Below, piece after piece: positions 31,100 through 42,700 of a DNA stretch of 64,000 nt (the first letter of the stretch is position 1; every line of letters starts with the position of its first letter). The stretch spans positions 284,265-348,264 of the forward strand of contig WTPW01000063.1 of the NCBI GenBank assembly GCA_009809945.1, read 5' to 3'. Source of the DNA: Gigaspora margarita. Lineage: Eukaryota > Glomeromycota > Glomeromycetes > Diversisporales > Gigasporaceae. The position numbers and the translations under genes are program-made. Below the pieces are notes generated by a model. It had not been told where the DNA came from. It did not search any database and was given only the letters and a program-made list of their open reading frames with translations.

Positions 31100-31680
31100 A
31101 TCTCTTCTCCTGTGAATTTAAGTCAGTGAACGAGGGAAAAGGATCATACATTACTTAAATCAATGCAGAAAAATGGTGGTAGATGGTCTATAATTAGTCA
31201 TGTTATCAGTACTGGGAGAAGCCTGATCCAATATTGCAAACATTTTTAAAATTGTAAAGGCAAATACTTTAATAATAAAAATATAATAATTAAATCAGGA
31301 CACTATCAAATTTTTATCAAATATGAAAGTGTTCTGATTTAAACATGTACCAATAAATGAGTGAAAAAAGCACGGGTTGTTACATAAGACCCGTACAATA
31401 ATAATAGAGTACATACGTAGATTAGAGCTTACAACGGCCTTATGTTCATATAAAAAATAGCTTGTGATCTATTATAACTAAATGTTTAAAATGAATGCAT
31501 AAAGGTTAATAAATTCAGAATTTGACAAATTTTATTATTCAAGAGTGATATTTAGTTCCTGTGAACACCAACATGTGCTCAGTTCCTATACAAACCTACC
31601 AGATGGCAGAAATAGAAGGCAACAACAGCCTGTCTTGAATCTGTGGTCAATTAATATAACCAAATATTCTTTGGTATAGT
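31100..31680. other. Gene-free stretch
   Basis: No supported feature. The last 15 bases before 31696 are the SINE target. Confidence 0.45.
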
Positions 31681-31695
31681 ATCATGAATATTTTA

Positions 31696-32866
31696 TTTTT
31701 TTTTTATGTCAAAGTTACTGCTATGGGGAAAGGCTTTTATTCAAGTAAGTCAGATCACGGGTGCCTCCAGGGGCACCCTGACAGGACCCCGAAATATACA
31801 TAGATAGGTCAGGTATGAGTTTGCTTATTTTTGAGGTTTTTTATACAGATCTTTTCTATTTATAGTAATTTTTTTGCTTATTTTTGAAGTTTTTTCTGTA
31901 GATCTTTCCTTTTTTAGTAACCCTATAATTAACCTGACCTATCTATGTATATTTTGGGGTCCTACCCTGACATTTGTTACATAGACGAGAGTACAACAAG
32001 CTACACGTACAACTTTTGGTTGTCTAATTTAAGTAGTCCGCCTGAAGGTTCTACACTAGTTGCCATACCTGCAACCCAACTAGAGGGTTACCTATTTAAA
32101 CCCTCTGATCTATACTTTTCTTGCCAAATAATCCTTGTATCATCGGTACAGTCCTCCATTACATAAGTCAGTCAAGGCCTGTTCCGAATGCTCGCAGAAT
32201 TCCCTTAGGACTAGTTTATCCTTGCGGCACACTTGGTAGAGCAGTCCCTGTTCTACACAGGTATTTCCTACACTTTGGTAACTTACGCTACAGCTTTACC
32301 TATATACTTGCAGTCAGAGCTAACCATTAAACTGCTACCGTTATCTACTTCTGCCCTTGTAAGGTTCACTCCAATCTCGATACTCACTACAACCTTCCTA
32401 TCGGTCCTTCCTCAGTGTCCCCAAACTTCCAAACCAGTTAGCTCGAAAGGGTTGGTCAGCCCAGCTTTAAGTGCCGAATGGACTCCCTCTTCTTGGTACA
32501 TGCTGCCAAAATGCATGTCTTTTTCCTTCGGTATGACTCTGGTGGCCTCGTTGGTAGACCCCTCTCCTCGAGGGTCTTGTCATCTGGTTCACTAGCTCCA
32601 GTTTTCGATATTCCAATTATAGTTAGCACTGTCAAAGATCTTTGCTACTTCTTCACTCGGGACTTTCAAACGGGTATCCATTTTCTGATCCTTGGATTTT
32701 TGTGCGCCTGACGGCTTCTATTCAAGATGGTATACCAAAGAACCAACAAGGAGAAATGGTACTGTAATACAGGCCTATTTTCCAAACCATTGCCAGTGGG
32801 ATTTGAACCCTAGACCTGCTGCTTGGGGTGACATCTTACCAACTTCTCTTAGTTACCACACCACTA
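31696..32866 (-). mobile_element. Long tRNA-headed SINE (family B), interrupted by a MITE
   Basis: On the minus strand the head begins at 32866 with GTGGTGTGGTAACTAAGAGA and contains a perfect B-box GGTTCAAATCC (32800-32810) in a T-arm. The ~980-bp body ends in an A-rich tail near 31700. A 15-bp target duplication, TATCATGAATATTTT, flanks it (31681-31695 and 32867-32881). The homologous copy at 59505-60468 is full length and uninterrupted. ORFs of 60-120 codons on the plus strand here are antisense to the SINE. Confidence 0.9.
31783..31963. mobile_element. 181-bp MITE inside the family B SINE
   Basis: Inverted termini AGGACCCCGAAATATACATA and TATGTATATTTTGGGGTCCT extend to about 32 bp each. 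A perfect 8-bp duplication, ACCCTGAC, flanks it (31775-31782 and 31964-31971). The class is probably hAT-like from the duplication length, though the termini are not typical. Confidence 0.9.
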
Positions 32867-32949
32867 TATCATGAATATTTTTATTATATTTTTATATAAT
32901 TGTTATACAAATAATTATGCAACATTTTATTAGCTATATGTTTATAATA

Positions 32950-33312
32950 AGTTGGCCTCCCGTAATCCCTAGGTACTAGCCTTTTTGAAGTTTCAGTCTT
33001 CCTTCTATTTCAGGTAAGAGCAGGTCCTCCTGAGCTTGGCTCCTGCAGTTCTTTTTTTTATTAGAGAGGTACAACTTGCCTACCTATTCTATTATTCTTA
33101 AAACAGGGCTCTCTCAATTTTTACGTTATTTGTTGACAGATTTCTCCTTTTTTGGTTGTTTCCAACCTTGTGGCTATGCCAGTAACTACTTTTTTTATTT
33201 TTTCGAATTGTGGCCCAAGTAGAGTTTTTCATCACCATTAGACTTGAATCTGCGATCTTGCAATTGTGCTCCCAGAGTTCTAACCACTACACTACTGATC
33301 CAGGGTCACATT
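32950..33312 (-). mobile_element. tRNA-headed SINE-like element (family C)
   Basis: The minus strand reads GTGACCCTGGATCAGTAGTG then TAGTGGTTAGAACTCTGGGA, an A-box-like start, and about 35 bases later GCAGATTCAAGTCTAA, a B-box-like site. The body contains GGTAGGCAAGTTGTACCTC. The 3' end and target duplication were not resolved. Confidence 0.6.
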
Positions 33313-33469
33313 GAGATTAATTTTAAAAAAGGTTATATAAAGCATTTTGGCACTTATAGCAATTTTATGCATGTTATATCTTATTTTTAGCAAATTATTT
33401 ATATTTTGCAAGAATTATACCCAAAAATAAGCTATCTCAATTTTTTTGTACTACTAGATTTTTAAAAAT

Positions 33470-34290
33470 TTAAAATGCTTAATTTTAAATTTTTTTGATC
33501 AACAAATCCAAAATTAAGTATCTTCACTTAAATTTTCAAGAAATATAAAAGTAAATATACCAGAATAATATAAAATTTTTTTAGAGCACAATGTTTAGAA
33601 CCAATTAGTAAATTTTGAGAATTATGGAATTTTTTAGTATTTTTATTAATAAAATTATATAAAATATTATAATTTTCAAAATTTTACTAATTGATTCTAA
33701 CTTTGTGCTCTATAAAAACTTGTTCAGCACATAAAAATACATTATTTCAGCATATTTAATTTTATATTTCTTAAAAATTTAAGAGAAGTTGCTTAAGTTT
33801 AGATTTTTGATCAAAAAATTAAAAATTAAGTATCTTTTTTTAAATTTTCAAGAAATATAAAAGTAAATATACTAAAATAATATATTTTTATATGCTGAAC
33901 AAGTTTCTTAGAGCACATTGTTAGAATCAATTGGTAATATTTTAAAAATCATAAAATTTTTTAGTATTTTTATTAATATATTATACTAGCATATTTACTT
34001 TTATATTTCTTGAAAATTTAAAAAAATATGCTTAATTTTGGATTTTTGATCAAAAATTCAAAAATTAAGCATCTTTTCTTAAATTTTAAGAAAAATAAAA
34101 TTAAATATGCCAGAATATAGATTTTTATGTGCTAAACAAGTTTTTTAGAGCACAATATTAAAATCAATTAGTAAAATTTTGAGAATTATAATATTTTATA
34201 TAATTTTATTAATAAAAATACTAAAAATTCTCTGATTCTCAAAATTTTACTAATTGATTCTAACTTTTGCTCTAAGAAAATTTGTCTAGC
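33470..34290. repeat. Array of palindromic units, partly tandem
   Basis: Segments with TTAGAGCACAAT.TTAGAA and CAATTAGTAAAATTTTGAGA, alternating with their reverse complements and with AATTAAGTATCTT..AAATTTTCAAGAAATATAAA blocks, repeat about every 200-350 bp. At least three related hairpins are visible (centres near 33655, 33950 and 34205). Confidence 0.75.
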
Positions 34291-34299
34291 AATCAGAAA

Positions 34300-35519
34300 T
34301 ATATATATTATTTTGATTTATAAAAATAGATATAATAATTTAGTTTTTAGCAAATTACTTAAATATTTATATGTAATAATTGAATTTTCAGCAAATTTAC
34401 TTTATTTTAGAAGTAACAAAAATATCTAAATTTATACAAATTATTTATGACCTATATTAGAGATGTCTGGGGTCCTACAACACCAAATCTGGATAAAATC
34501 CTTGCATAAACATCTGGGCCTTTACTACTTTGAAGTATTAATTTTCAACCTTCGATATACAATGAAAAAACATTATTATATTAGCAGCATATCACTCTAC
34601 TATTTTCAAGACACCTTGCCTTTGGGTTAATAGATCTGTACTCTCTTGGATCATCAAAGTCAGAGTACAAAATTCAAAAGAAACTAGTAAACAAAACTTT
34701 GGTCCTAAACACACCTATTATCTCAGTATAGAATTCTTGGTCCTTTACTTTTTCAATCTTCCTACCAATATGCAGCCAGGCCTGTTAAACTAGCACTTTC
34801 AATAGCAAGCTTTCTTGCACCCACAATGTTACTTTCCTCAAAAGCACTGTTAACTAATTCTAGTTATTTGACTGGGTTATGATTTTCTTCTGCATAGATC
34901 AGGATTTTTATAAAAGTTTGTTTCTTCAAATTCATCTGAGATTCCTGTGCTTGGTTTAAAACATTCACCATTTTCTGAACAGTTGTAGTAAATCTTTGTG
35001 TTGATTTTCATCTACTACATCATTATTCTCCACATAGAAACTCCAGTTTTCATTAACTATTTTGCAATTATTTGATGTTTTTCTATATAATTTAAACTTT
35101 AATAACACTGTTTTTTCTACAGTTATGGACAGTAAAAGTTATCCACTCATTATTAGTAAAACTTTAAATTGTTATAACTTTTTTAAAAAAAATAAATCAA
35201 ATAACTCTCTGACAAATTGATAGATTTTTAGATAAACTACATTTCTGTTAGAGGAATTTTTCTTATTTTTAATTTTAAGGAAGTTATAAGGCATTAAAGT
35301 TTATATGAGTTCAAAAAATTGGCGTTTAATATAGAAAAAAGAAAACATATATAGTTTTTAGCCAATCAAAATCGATTGCACAAAAATTAGCAATAAGAAT
35401 TGATTATGTAAGCACCCAAAATTGGTGCCTATATGTATAGATTGGATATCTTTTACTGTCCCATACTGTATAAAAAGTCATGGAGATATAATGATTATTC
35501 CACACAATTGGCACTAAAA
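34300..35519. other. Gene-free stretch
   Basis: No supported ORF or repeat. CpG is almost absent. Confidence 0.4.
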
Positions 35520-36000
35520 ATGTTGTAGTTTTGGAAAGATTTCCAAAATTATATGCCAATTTAGTTACTGGGCCACATATTAAGGGTTTGGAAATGTATA
35601 AATAAATGTGTTTTATTTAATATTTTGGAAGAGCGATTTTATTAAATTTTTGGAGAGTGATTTATATATGAGTGTGTATTAGAAAATTATATACAAAAAT
35701 TCAAGAAAAAAATGCTAACTGTCCCTTCATTTCATAAAGTGGTTCTTTAATATTTCCACTATAATTATCAAATTACCAAGAATGAGGTTAGAGCAATGAA
35801 TATTTACAAAAATGTAGTAATGGAAATTTGCTATATAGAAATATAGTAATAAAAAAAATGAGGGTTTTAATAAATAAGGTTTGATGAGCAAATATATAGT
35901 AATCAGCATGCAAATAGTAACCAACTAATCATCAAATGTAATCATCGATTCTCATGATCAGAAATCAGGTTATTAGAAATAAAAAATTTTCAATCAACTA
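35520..36000. repeat. Dispersed repeat R1b, uninterrupted copy
   Basis: This is colinear with 20037-20269 plus 23546-23660 plus 24193-24350. It therefore shows the pre-insertion state of both the 3.27-kb element and the SINE in R1a. Confidence 0.85.
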
Positions 36001-37470
36001 TGGCTATTGATTATTTCTTAAAATATTATCAAGTTCTTTAGAATAAAACTCTTATAGATTGAGATTTTTAATTTGGGCATTTAATATTTAATTTATATAT
36101 GTATGTACGTAGAATTATAATCATGATAACTTTACTCAATTTTATTATTCATTATTATAAATATAATATATAGTTACTATTAGGGTTTCTTCACAATCAA
36201 TTATTCTGTAGCCCTGGTTACTATTGAAAATTAAGCCACTGAAATATTGCATTCATCCATTAATAATTTTGAGCTATACAACTTACAAGTATGACATGCA
36301 TGGTATCAAGTTACCATTCTTAAGATTTATGAACTGATTTTTAAATACAATCTTTATTTGCGATCTAATAAATTTGACTCTATCTTAAAGTTACATAACT
36401 ATTTGTTGCACTACTAATATAAATACTATGCACATTTATTAACCATATTAAATCACTCATCATTTATCATGCTCCTAATTTATTGTAAATTGATGAGCTA
36501 TAAAAATATCAAATAAAACAAGATTGGCATTCTTTTTGCAAATTGAAAACATCTGCACACAGGACATACAAGATTAAAGCAAAAAATATATATATAATAA
36601 ATTACATTCGACTAGTCCCTTACTTTTTTAAGATTAAAAAAGTAATTTTATACATTTATTAACTATATTTCACAATGCACTATTGGATAGTATTTATTTA
36701 TATGTCATGTGCATTACACATGATACTCCATCATAATTACTTGTGTCTATATTAAAATAAATAATAAAATGTTACCAAATCGAGTAAATCTGATTATTAC
36801 TACTAGTCATGAACCCAGAAAATCTGGGTGTTTTAAAAAAATTATTGGTATTATTGCAGGATGCTAAATATATTTAGTAAATTATTTCAATTAATAGTTA
36901 AGTTCCTTTATATTTAAGAATATCTGAATTTACATTGAGTTAATTAACTATTTTTTATAATATTACCTGATATAATTGGTTAATATAACATTATTTACAA
37001 CTGGTATTTTCCCTAGTAGTATTAAATTTTTTTATTTTTTTTAACAAGAATTTCTCCAGAGGTATTTAAATTTTTATTCAAAATTTCCTTTTCTAGATTC
37101 TTCAAACTAGAATTTCATCTGATGTGCTTTTGATTAATAATATTAAAATAAATGTTTAAAATAAGAATTTATTAATTCAATCTTTTTATTGATTCAAATA
37201 ATCTATTAAAATTATATAATTGTAATATTATTTAATAAATACATCAGCACTCAAAATAGGGGGTTTCATAATTAATTTTTTTTGCAAATAAGTGGGTATT
37301 CAAAGTATCAAATTTCTAATTTAAAATTCTGGTATAAGGAAATAAAATAGGATTAACCAAAGATAAAATCAGTACACTTTTTTTAATAAAAATATTACAT
37401 AACATATGATTTTATCTATATTTATTTCAAAATTTTTTTAAGTAATATATTAATAATTTAATAAATTAAT
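36001..37470. other. Gene-free AT-rich stretch
   Basis: No gene, structured repeat or splice-linked frame was seen. Confidence 0.45.
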
Positions 37471-37476
37471 ATTAAT

Positions 37477-37968
37477 ATGCCTCCAAAAAGAACCTTTAAT
37501 CAGACCACTAAAGAACAAAAGCTCGCTATGTTATGTTTATAGAAAATCTTAAAAATCAAAATAAAATTGATAAGAAAGCAGCAACTAGTATACCCATTAG
37601 TAGTAAGCCTTTAACAAAAAATGCAGATTTTGACCAAATATACTTATTTATAAATAAATGCTACAAAAAATAAAATACTAAAATAGCAAGTGGTCAATAG
37701 GCAACTTACAAAAAGACATACCATTGTGAGACCAGAAATAGGACCTGCAGCAGACACATGCCTGTGTCATCTAAAAATTCTGAATTAGTTATACCAGCAG
37801 AATTGCAAGAATTCCTGAAATTAGAGGAATTTAAAAAATGTCAGTAATATTATGAATAGCAGAAATACAGGTAATATTAGCTATGTGTACAATTCAAGAT
37901 ATATTGGTAATTATAGTGATATCAGTAATTATAGCAATATCAGTAAAGTAGATAATTCTAGTATGTAA
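37477..37968 (+). pseudogene. Decayed ORF of a dispersed family (MPPKRTF...)
   Basis: ATG 37477 starts MPPKRTFNQTTKEQKLAML. After a frame change it continues FIENLKNQNKIDKKAATSIP then ISSKPLTKNADFDQIYLFIN, two stops, RTCSRHMPVSSKNSELVIPA then ELQEFLKLEEFK. After another one-base shift it continues NVSNIMNSRNTGNISYVYNS, RYIGNYSDISNYSNIS and a TAA at 37966. Reading continuity across breaks shows it was once a ~165-residue protein. Pieces recur in the same frame at 39365-39490, 43500-43592 and 44220-44330, and the start motif at 14045. That makes it part of a repeated element; I cannot name the family. Confidence 0.6.
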
Positions 37969-39490
37969 AAATAAATCTTGAATAATTATAAATAAAGGCC
38001 ATGTGTTTAGGGAATTAATAGTGAATTCACCACTTTATCTATTAACAAAGTACATAAGTTAAAATATTATAAATTACATTTCTTTATTAACTACTAGCCA
38101 AATCTAACATGACTTTCTCAATTAATCTTTTCAATTACATTACTTGTATTCTGTTGGTCAGTTATCTAATTGCTATGAAATGATTAACTGACCAATTCTT
38201 ATCTTACATTTGGTGGTAACTGTTGTTATCCGATATCCACTTCTTTAAAGATAGTAGGTAACTAGAGCGACCTTAGACAGTGAGACTTTGTGTAACCTCA
38301 CTTGTTACTGTGATATATCTAAGTCGGAAGGCATTTTTTAATAAAACTTAACAAAGAAGATTTTTGGCAATTTGCAATTACGAAAGAGGCTACAATTAAA
38401 AGTATATGAGGATACTAGTAATTGTTTAATTTAAATAATAAATAAATATATTTATTAGTAAAAGAGTATGAAGACTCAATGTTGAACTTAGGGTCCACAT
38501 CTGCTGCTTTTATACATTTTGATTTTTCACAAATGTAACAGACTATATCTACTACATGTGTAATATATGCTATATCTACTACTAATAAAATATATAGTAT
38601 ATATAATAGAAATGTAATATATAAAACAAATAATATATGTATAATAAATAAAATATATGAAATATATGCTTCAAATATGACATGTTTTAGAAATAACATA
38701 TGTAAAGACATTCGCGCAGAAGGTCCTCAGCCAATCAGATTGCAGATCACATGATTGATCACTTATTGGTTCCGATTTTATCATCCAGCGGTCGTACAGA
38801 GATGATCCATAGCTCGTTAGAACCGTCTCAGTGAGCTGATTCGAATGGTGGTCGTTTCATTCGATTTGAATTAGTGGATCAGGAGTTATGATCGATTTTG
38901 TGTTTTATAGCAATTTCTATAGGTCAACACTGTGAGATTCAAAATGAAATGTCAACTACCCACAAGACAAGAATTTAAAAAAACTAATGCTAACAAGTTA
39001 GAAGTCAATTTTAAGGGATCTGTAGGCTGTGTGAAATAGCCTGGTACTGGCATGCAAATAAATACTGCACAAGAAAAAGAACTAACAAGATAAATTAGAT
39101 ACTAATAGAAAGTCTTTTTTTAATAGTTGTTTTATAAAAAAAATAATAAAAATTCAAAAAGCTAAAAAATAGAAAGACAAAAACAGAAGCCCCAATAGTC
39201 ATATATTTGAATCTTTATTTTTAGTGAGCCCTTGTGAGAGAAAGAGCTAAAAGAAAGAAGTTAAATATTTATGCCTATTTCACAAACAGACCTGATCTTC
39301 TATTCCATCCCATTTGCAAACTAATTTTTATATCCAGAAGATATAAAATAAGCTAAAGAGAAATATAATACCAGAAATGGGACCTGTAGCATACACATGC
39401 CTGTGTGATCCAGAAATTCTAAATTTAGGTATACTGTCAGAATTCCTGTAATTCCTGAAATTAGAAAAATTTAGAAATGTTAGTAAATCA
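37969..39490. repeat. Repeat Y-X, copy A, interrupted by a solo-LTR-like insertion
   Basis: It aligns with 43495-44335 (shared TGAAATGTCAAC.AC, AACAAGATAAATTAGAT, AATAGTCATATATTTGAAT and ATACACATGCCTGTGTGATC-type blocks). The match is broken only by 38224-38929. The terminal X block (39365-39490) also occurs at 37730-37860, so X-Y-X is a direct-repeat arrangement. Confidence 0.75.
38224..38929. mobile_element. 706-bp solo-LTR-like insertion
   Basis: Relative to copy B (43780-43805) this segment is extra. It begins TGTTATCCG and ends GGTCAACA, giving TGTT...AACA ends, and is flanked by CTGT on both sides (38220-38223 and 38930-38933). TG..CA ends and a 4-5-bp duplication fit a solo LTR. A degraded palindromic unit (38800-38890) lies inside. 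No internal retrotransposon domain is present. Confidence 0.6.
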
Positions 39491-39595
39491 TGAATTCGAG
39501 GTAGGACTATTCATGTTATACAGATAATCCAATTGATAAAAAATTTTTTATACATTTTATAATACTTTTTTCAGAAGCTCAGGTAACCTAACTAC

Positions 39596-40288
39596 TAGGG
39601 GTCTTAGCTGGATTGGGTCTGACCAACCCAGCTCAGATCTGATCCAACCCAACTTGGGTCTGACCCAACCCGAGTCAGGTCAGGTCAGATCAAATGCAAG
39701 TCAGGTCAGATCCAGTTAGAGAAAACCTGGGTCAGGTCAGACCTGAATCAGATTATATACAATGATTTCAAGTAGTTGCTATATAGTAAAGTAAAAATTT
39801 TACTATGTAAATCGATAAAATCTGCTTAAGTAAACTTGTTCAGAAGAATAAAATGCATATATTTGAAATTTTATCCAAAATTGTGAAGTTTTTATTATTT
39901 GACTTTAATTTTTACTTTGTGAACATATTTTTTAAAAAGATTTTAATTTTTTTATTGAAGGTAAAAATTAAAAGTCAAAAAATAAAAATTTCTCTGATTT
40001 GGATGGAAATTTCAATGCATATGCATTTTGATCTCACAAACAAGTTTACTTAAGCAAGTATTTCAATTTATATAGTAATTTAGACTTTACTATATAGCAA
40101 CTATTATCGATTCAGGTTTAACTGAGTTGGGTTGGGTTGGGTTAGACCTGGGTCGGGTTTGATATAAGGCAGATCAGATCTGGGTTGGGTTGATATGAGG
40201 CAGGTTGAACCCAAGTTGGGTTTTGACCCAAGTGGGTCTGACCTGGGTTAGGCCCAAACTTGACCCAACCTAACCTACTAAGACCCTA
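39596..40288. mobile_element. 693-bp hAT-type element containing a nested palindrome
   Basis: The left end TAGGGGTCTTAGC and right end ACTAAGACCCTA are inverted repeats. A perfect duplication, CTAACTAC, flanks it (39588-39595 and 40289-40296). GGGTCTGACCCAACC-type units fill both subterminal regions, in opposite orientation. F-family copy 4 lies at 39772-40104. Confidence 0.93.
39772..40104. repeat. Foldback family F, copy 4, best preserved
   Basis: Arms GTAGTTGCTATATAGTAAAG and CTTTACTATATAGCAACTA, further paired blocks CTTAAGTAAACTTGTT and AACAAGTTTACTTAAG, centre TTTTTTAAAAAGATTTTAAT. It is about 333 bp and contains no ORF. Confidence 0.9.
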
Positions 40289-40296
40289 CTAACTAC

Positions 40297-41163
40297 ATAG
40301 TAAAGAGAAAAAGGTTCACTAAGTGAACTTGCCCTACAACATATTTACTATCTTAATCTGCCAACTTTTATAGTATGATTTTTTACTAAAGTTATAACAA
40401 ATATAAGAAACTTTAAGTCACTATCTTACCAAAATTTAGTATAAAAAAAGAGATTAAAAACATCTAGAATGATGATTTAGCAAAGATAACATAAATAAAA
40501 AATATAATTTGTATAGTTTTTGTTGTATATATTGTACAAAAGTTTTTAAAAAAATGATATAAAAGTCATATATCTAAAAGTATATATAGCTAAATAATTT
40601 AAATTTTTGCTATTTGAAGTTATAAAAACTTAGATATAAAGAGAAACTTAAATGTATTTGTGTATATACCAATATGAAAAGATTTTTTGATAAAATAGTA
40701 GTGTATAACTTTCGTTTCGATTCATTAAAATTTTGATCTTTTAAAATTAATGATTTTTGATTGGCTAATCAACATGTGATAGTTCTACCTGTAAATTTTC
40801 ATTGGTTAAATAGGTGTTGTGATCTGCAGTCCTGAGTCAACTATAGGTTTCTATATTTGGGACAGTCCTACCTGTAATCATAAGTAGCAGTAAAAGGAGT
40901 AACAAAAATTAGATGATTTTTTAGAGGAGAGGGGGGTAAAAAAAGTTGAAATTATATATAGGAACCTGACCAAATTTATATTAAAGAGGGGGAAAGAGGG
41001 GGTAGGCCTCTAATAAAAAATAATCAGGTGATTAATGACATGGCCCTAATATATGATACTAGCCATACAGACCAGTGTTTGAAATTTTGGACTCAAATAC
41101 AGTTCTATAAGAACAGCATAATAGCTATGAGTGTTTTTAGCCTATTGTTTATACTTATGCTCA

Positions 41164-41197
<34 letters not shown>

Positions 41198-41264
41198 AAA
41201 ATATAAGGTGATCATACCTAATTCTGTAGATCATTCCTAATTCTGTAGATTATAATTTTTGTAA
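40297..41264. other. Gene-free stretch with a poly(A) run
   Basis: A ~31-base A run lies at 41166-41196. A ~60-bp segment at about 40895-40960 (AGATGATTTTTTAG...GTTGAAATTATATATA) recurs at 44328-44390. Confidence 0.6.
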
Positions 41265-41304
41265 TATCTTATAATTCCATAATCCAATTTGGATAATTTT
41301 GGTA

Positions 41305-41643
41305 CAGTCAAATCTCTATAAATGCAATGTGTCAGACAAGCCGCAATGTGCATTTAGGGAGGTAATGCATTTAGGGAGAGCCAATTAAATTGCAGCTTTA
41401 AGAATTAGATCATCAAGTTTGTGTAACTTCTACCAAAAATTGTATAACCTATCTTAAATACTAAAATTTGATTGGCTACATGCATTTAGAAAGGTAGCAT
41501 GATATAGAAAATTATTTGGAAGAACATGCATTTACAAAATATAGAACATGCATTTAGCACTAATAATTTCTTACAAACAAACAAAAACGTGCATTTAGGG
41601 AGGTATTGCATTTATAAAGGTTGCATTTATGGAGGTCTGACTG
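41305..41643. mobile_element. 339-bp Tc1/mariner (pogo-like) MITE
   Basis: The left end CAGTCAAATCTCTATAAATG and right end CATTTATGGAGGTCTGACTG are inverted repeats. TA is duplicated (41303-41304 and 41644-41645). GCATTTAGGGAGGT motifs repeat inside. It is the same family as 47865-48061. Confidence 0.9.
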
Positions 41644-41856
41644 TATTATTCAAATCATCTTATTGAGATGATTCTAACAGTATCAAAATTAGCCAAATTA
41701 GACCACAATATCCTAAGATATAAGATAAATTTATTATTTTTTGAGATCAAATATATTTTTGTAGAATAGTGTATCTTATGATCCTATAATCTAATTTGGA
41801 TGATTTTGGTATCATTCAAATTGCCTCACTAAGACAAATCTAATAGATCAAAATTA

Positions 41857-42500
41857 GTCCTCTGGATTGATAGCATAGCAGTTATGCTCTGAGAATGCAA
41901 ATCAAAAGGTTGCTAGTTCAATTTTTGGTGGTGGCGAAATTGTAATACTATGTTGCAGGTCCTTTCATATTGGGAATACACTGCATAGATCAGAGGGTTT
42001 AAATAGGCAACACCCATAGCAGGTTGCAGATATGATAGCTAGTGTGGAACCTTCAGGTGAACTATACAAATTAGGCACCAAATGTGCACATGTGGCTAGT
42101 TGTCTCTTATTTATACAGGGATCCAGAAAGTGGTGCTGCAGTAGTTGGGATCAAAACCCCCAGAAACAAAATGAGTTAGAGCTCAATTTGGATTAACTTA
42201 GTATGAGACATAATGCGAGGCCCAAGTCTGAGAAGATACTACATGAACTCATGGCACAGACATTCTGAGATGTTGTCTGTTTGTACCAACATCCGATCTG
42301 GTGGTAAGGAGTATTCTAGCTGATTGAAGGCAGTGCTCAGAGAGTAAAACTCAGTGCCCACTGTGCATTTGGGTGGTCTGAAATAGGGCTAGCCAGATAT
42401 AAACTACATAGTTATAGCTAAACATGTATATTTGTTTGTATATATAATGAATAAAGTTTAAGTACACATAAGCAACCGGTTCAAGTTTTTAAAAAAAATG
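41857..42500 (+). mobile_element. tRNA-derived SINE (family A), old mosaic copy
   Basis: The head GTCCTCTGGATTGATAGCAT is the homologue of the SINE at 23661 with every CpG changed to TG or CA. An 11-bp duplication, GATCAAAATTA, flanks it (41846-41856 and 42501-42511). About 130-150 bp (roughly 41975-42125, starting near ATCAGAGGGTTTAAATAGGC) is absent from the 23661 copy but matches the family B SINE at 60277-60410. The element is thus a mosaic of two SINE families. Confidence 0.9.
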
Positions 42501-42700
42501 GATCAAAATTATCCAAATTAGATTACAGGATCCAGAGATATAAGGTATTTGCTGTGATTAAATCTATTTCTGTGGATTGTGAATCAAATGACTCTGTGAT
42601 CCAATTTGAATAATTTTAGCATTATTCGAATTATCTCAGTAAAATGATTTGAATAGTACCAAAATTATCCAAATTGAATTACAGATCCTAAGATATATTG

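Larger units (their letters stand above)
41265..42700. repeat. Cluster of palindromic units (family T), broken by a mariner MITE and a SINE
   Basis: Units of the type CCAATTTGGATAATTTTGGTA...TTCAAATCATCTTATTGAGA TGATT...ATCAAAATTAGCCAAATT lie at about 41270-41720, 41770-42530 and 42590-42700. The first is split by 41305-41643 and the second by 41857-42500. Related, CpG-richer units lie in the 21107-21870 element. Confidence 0.8.

Noticed and set aside
32121..32874. Five overlapping plus-strand ORFs
   Set aside because: They are antisense to the family B SINE and have no independent evidence.
38415..38711. 98-codon hydrophobic minus-strand ORF
   Set aside because: It comes from AT-rich ATATA-type low complexity inside the solo-LTR-like insertion; the apparent membrane character is compositional.
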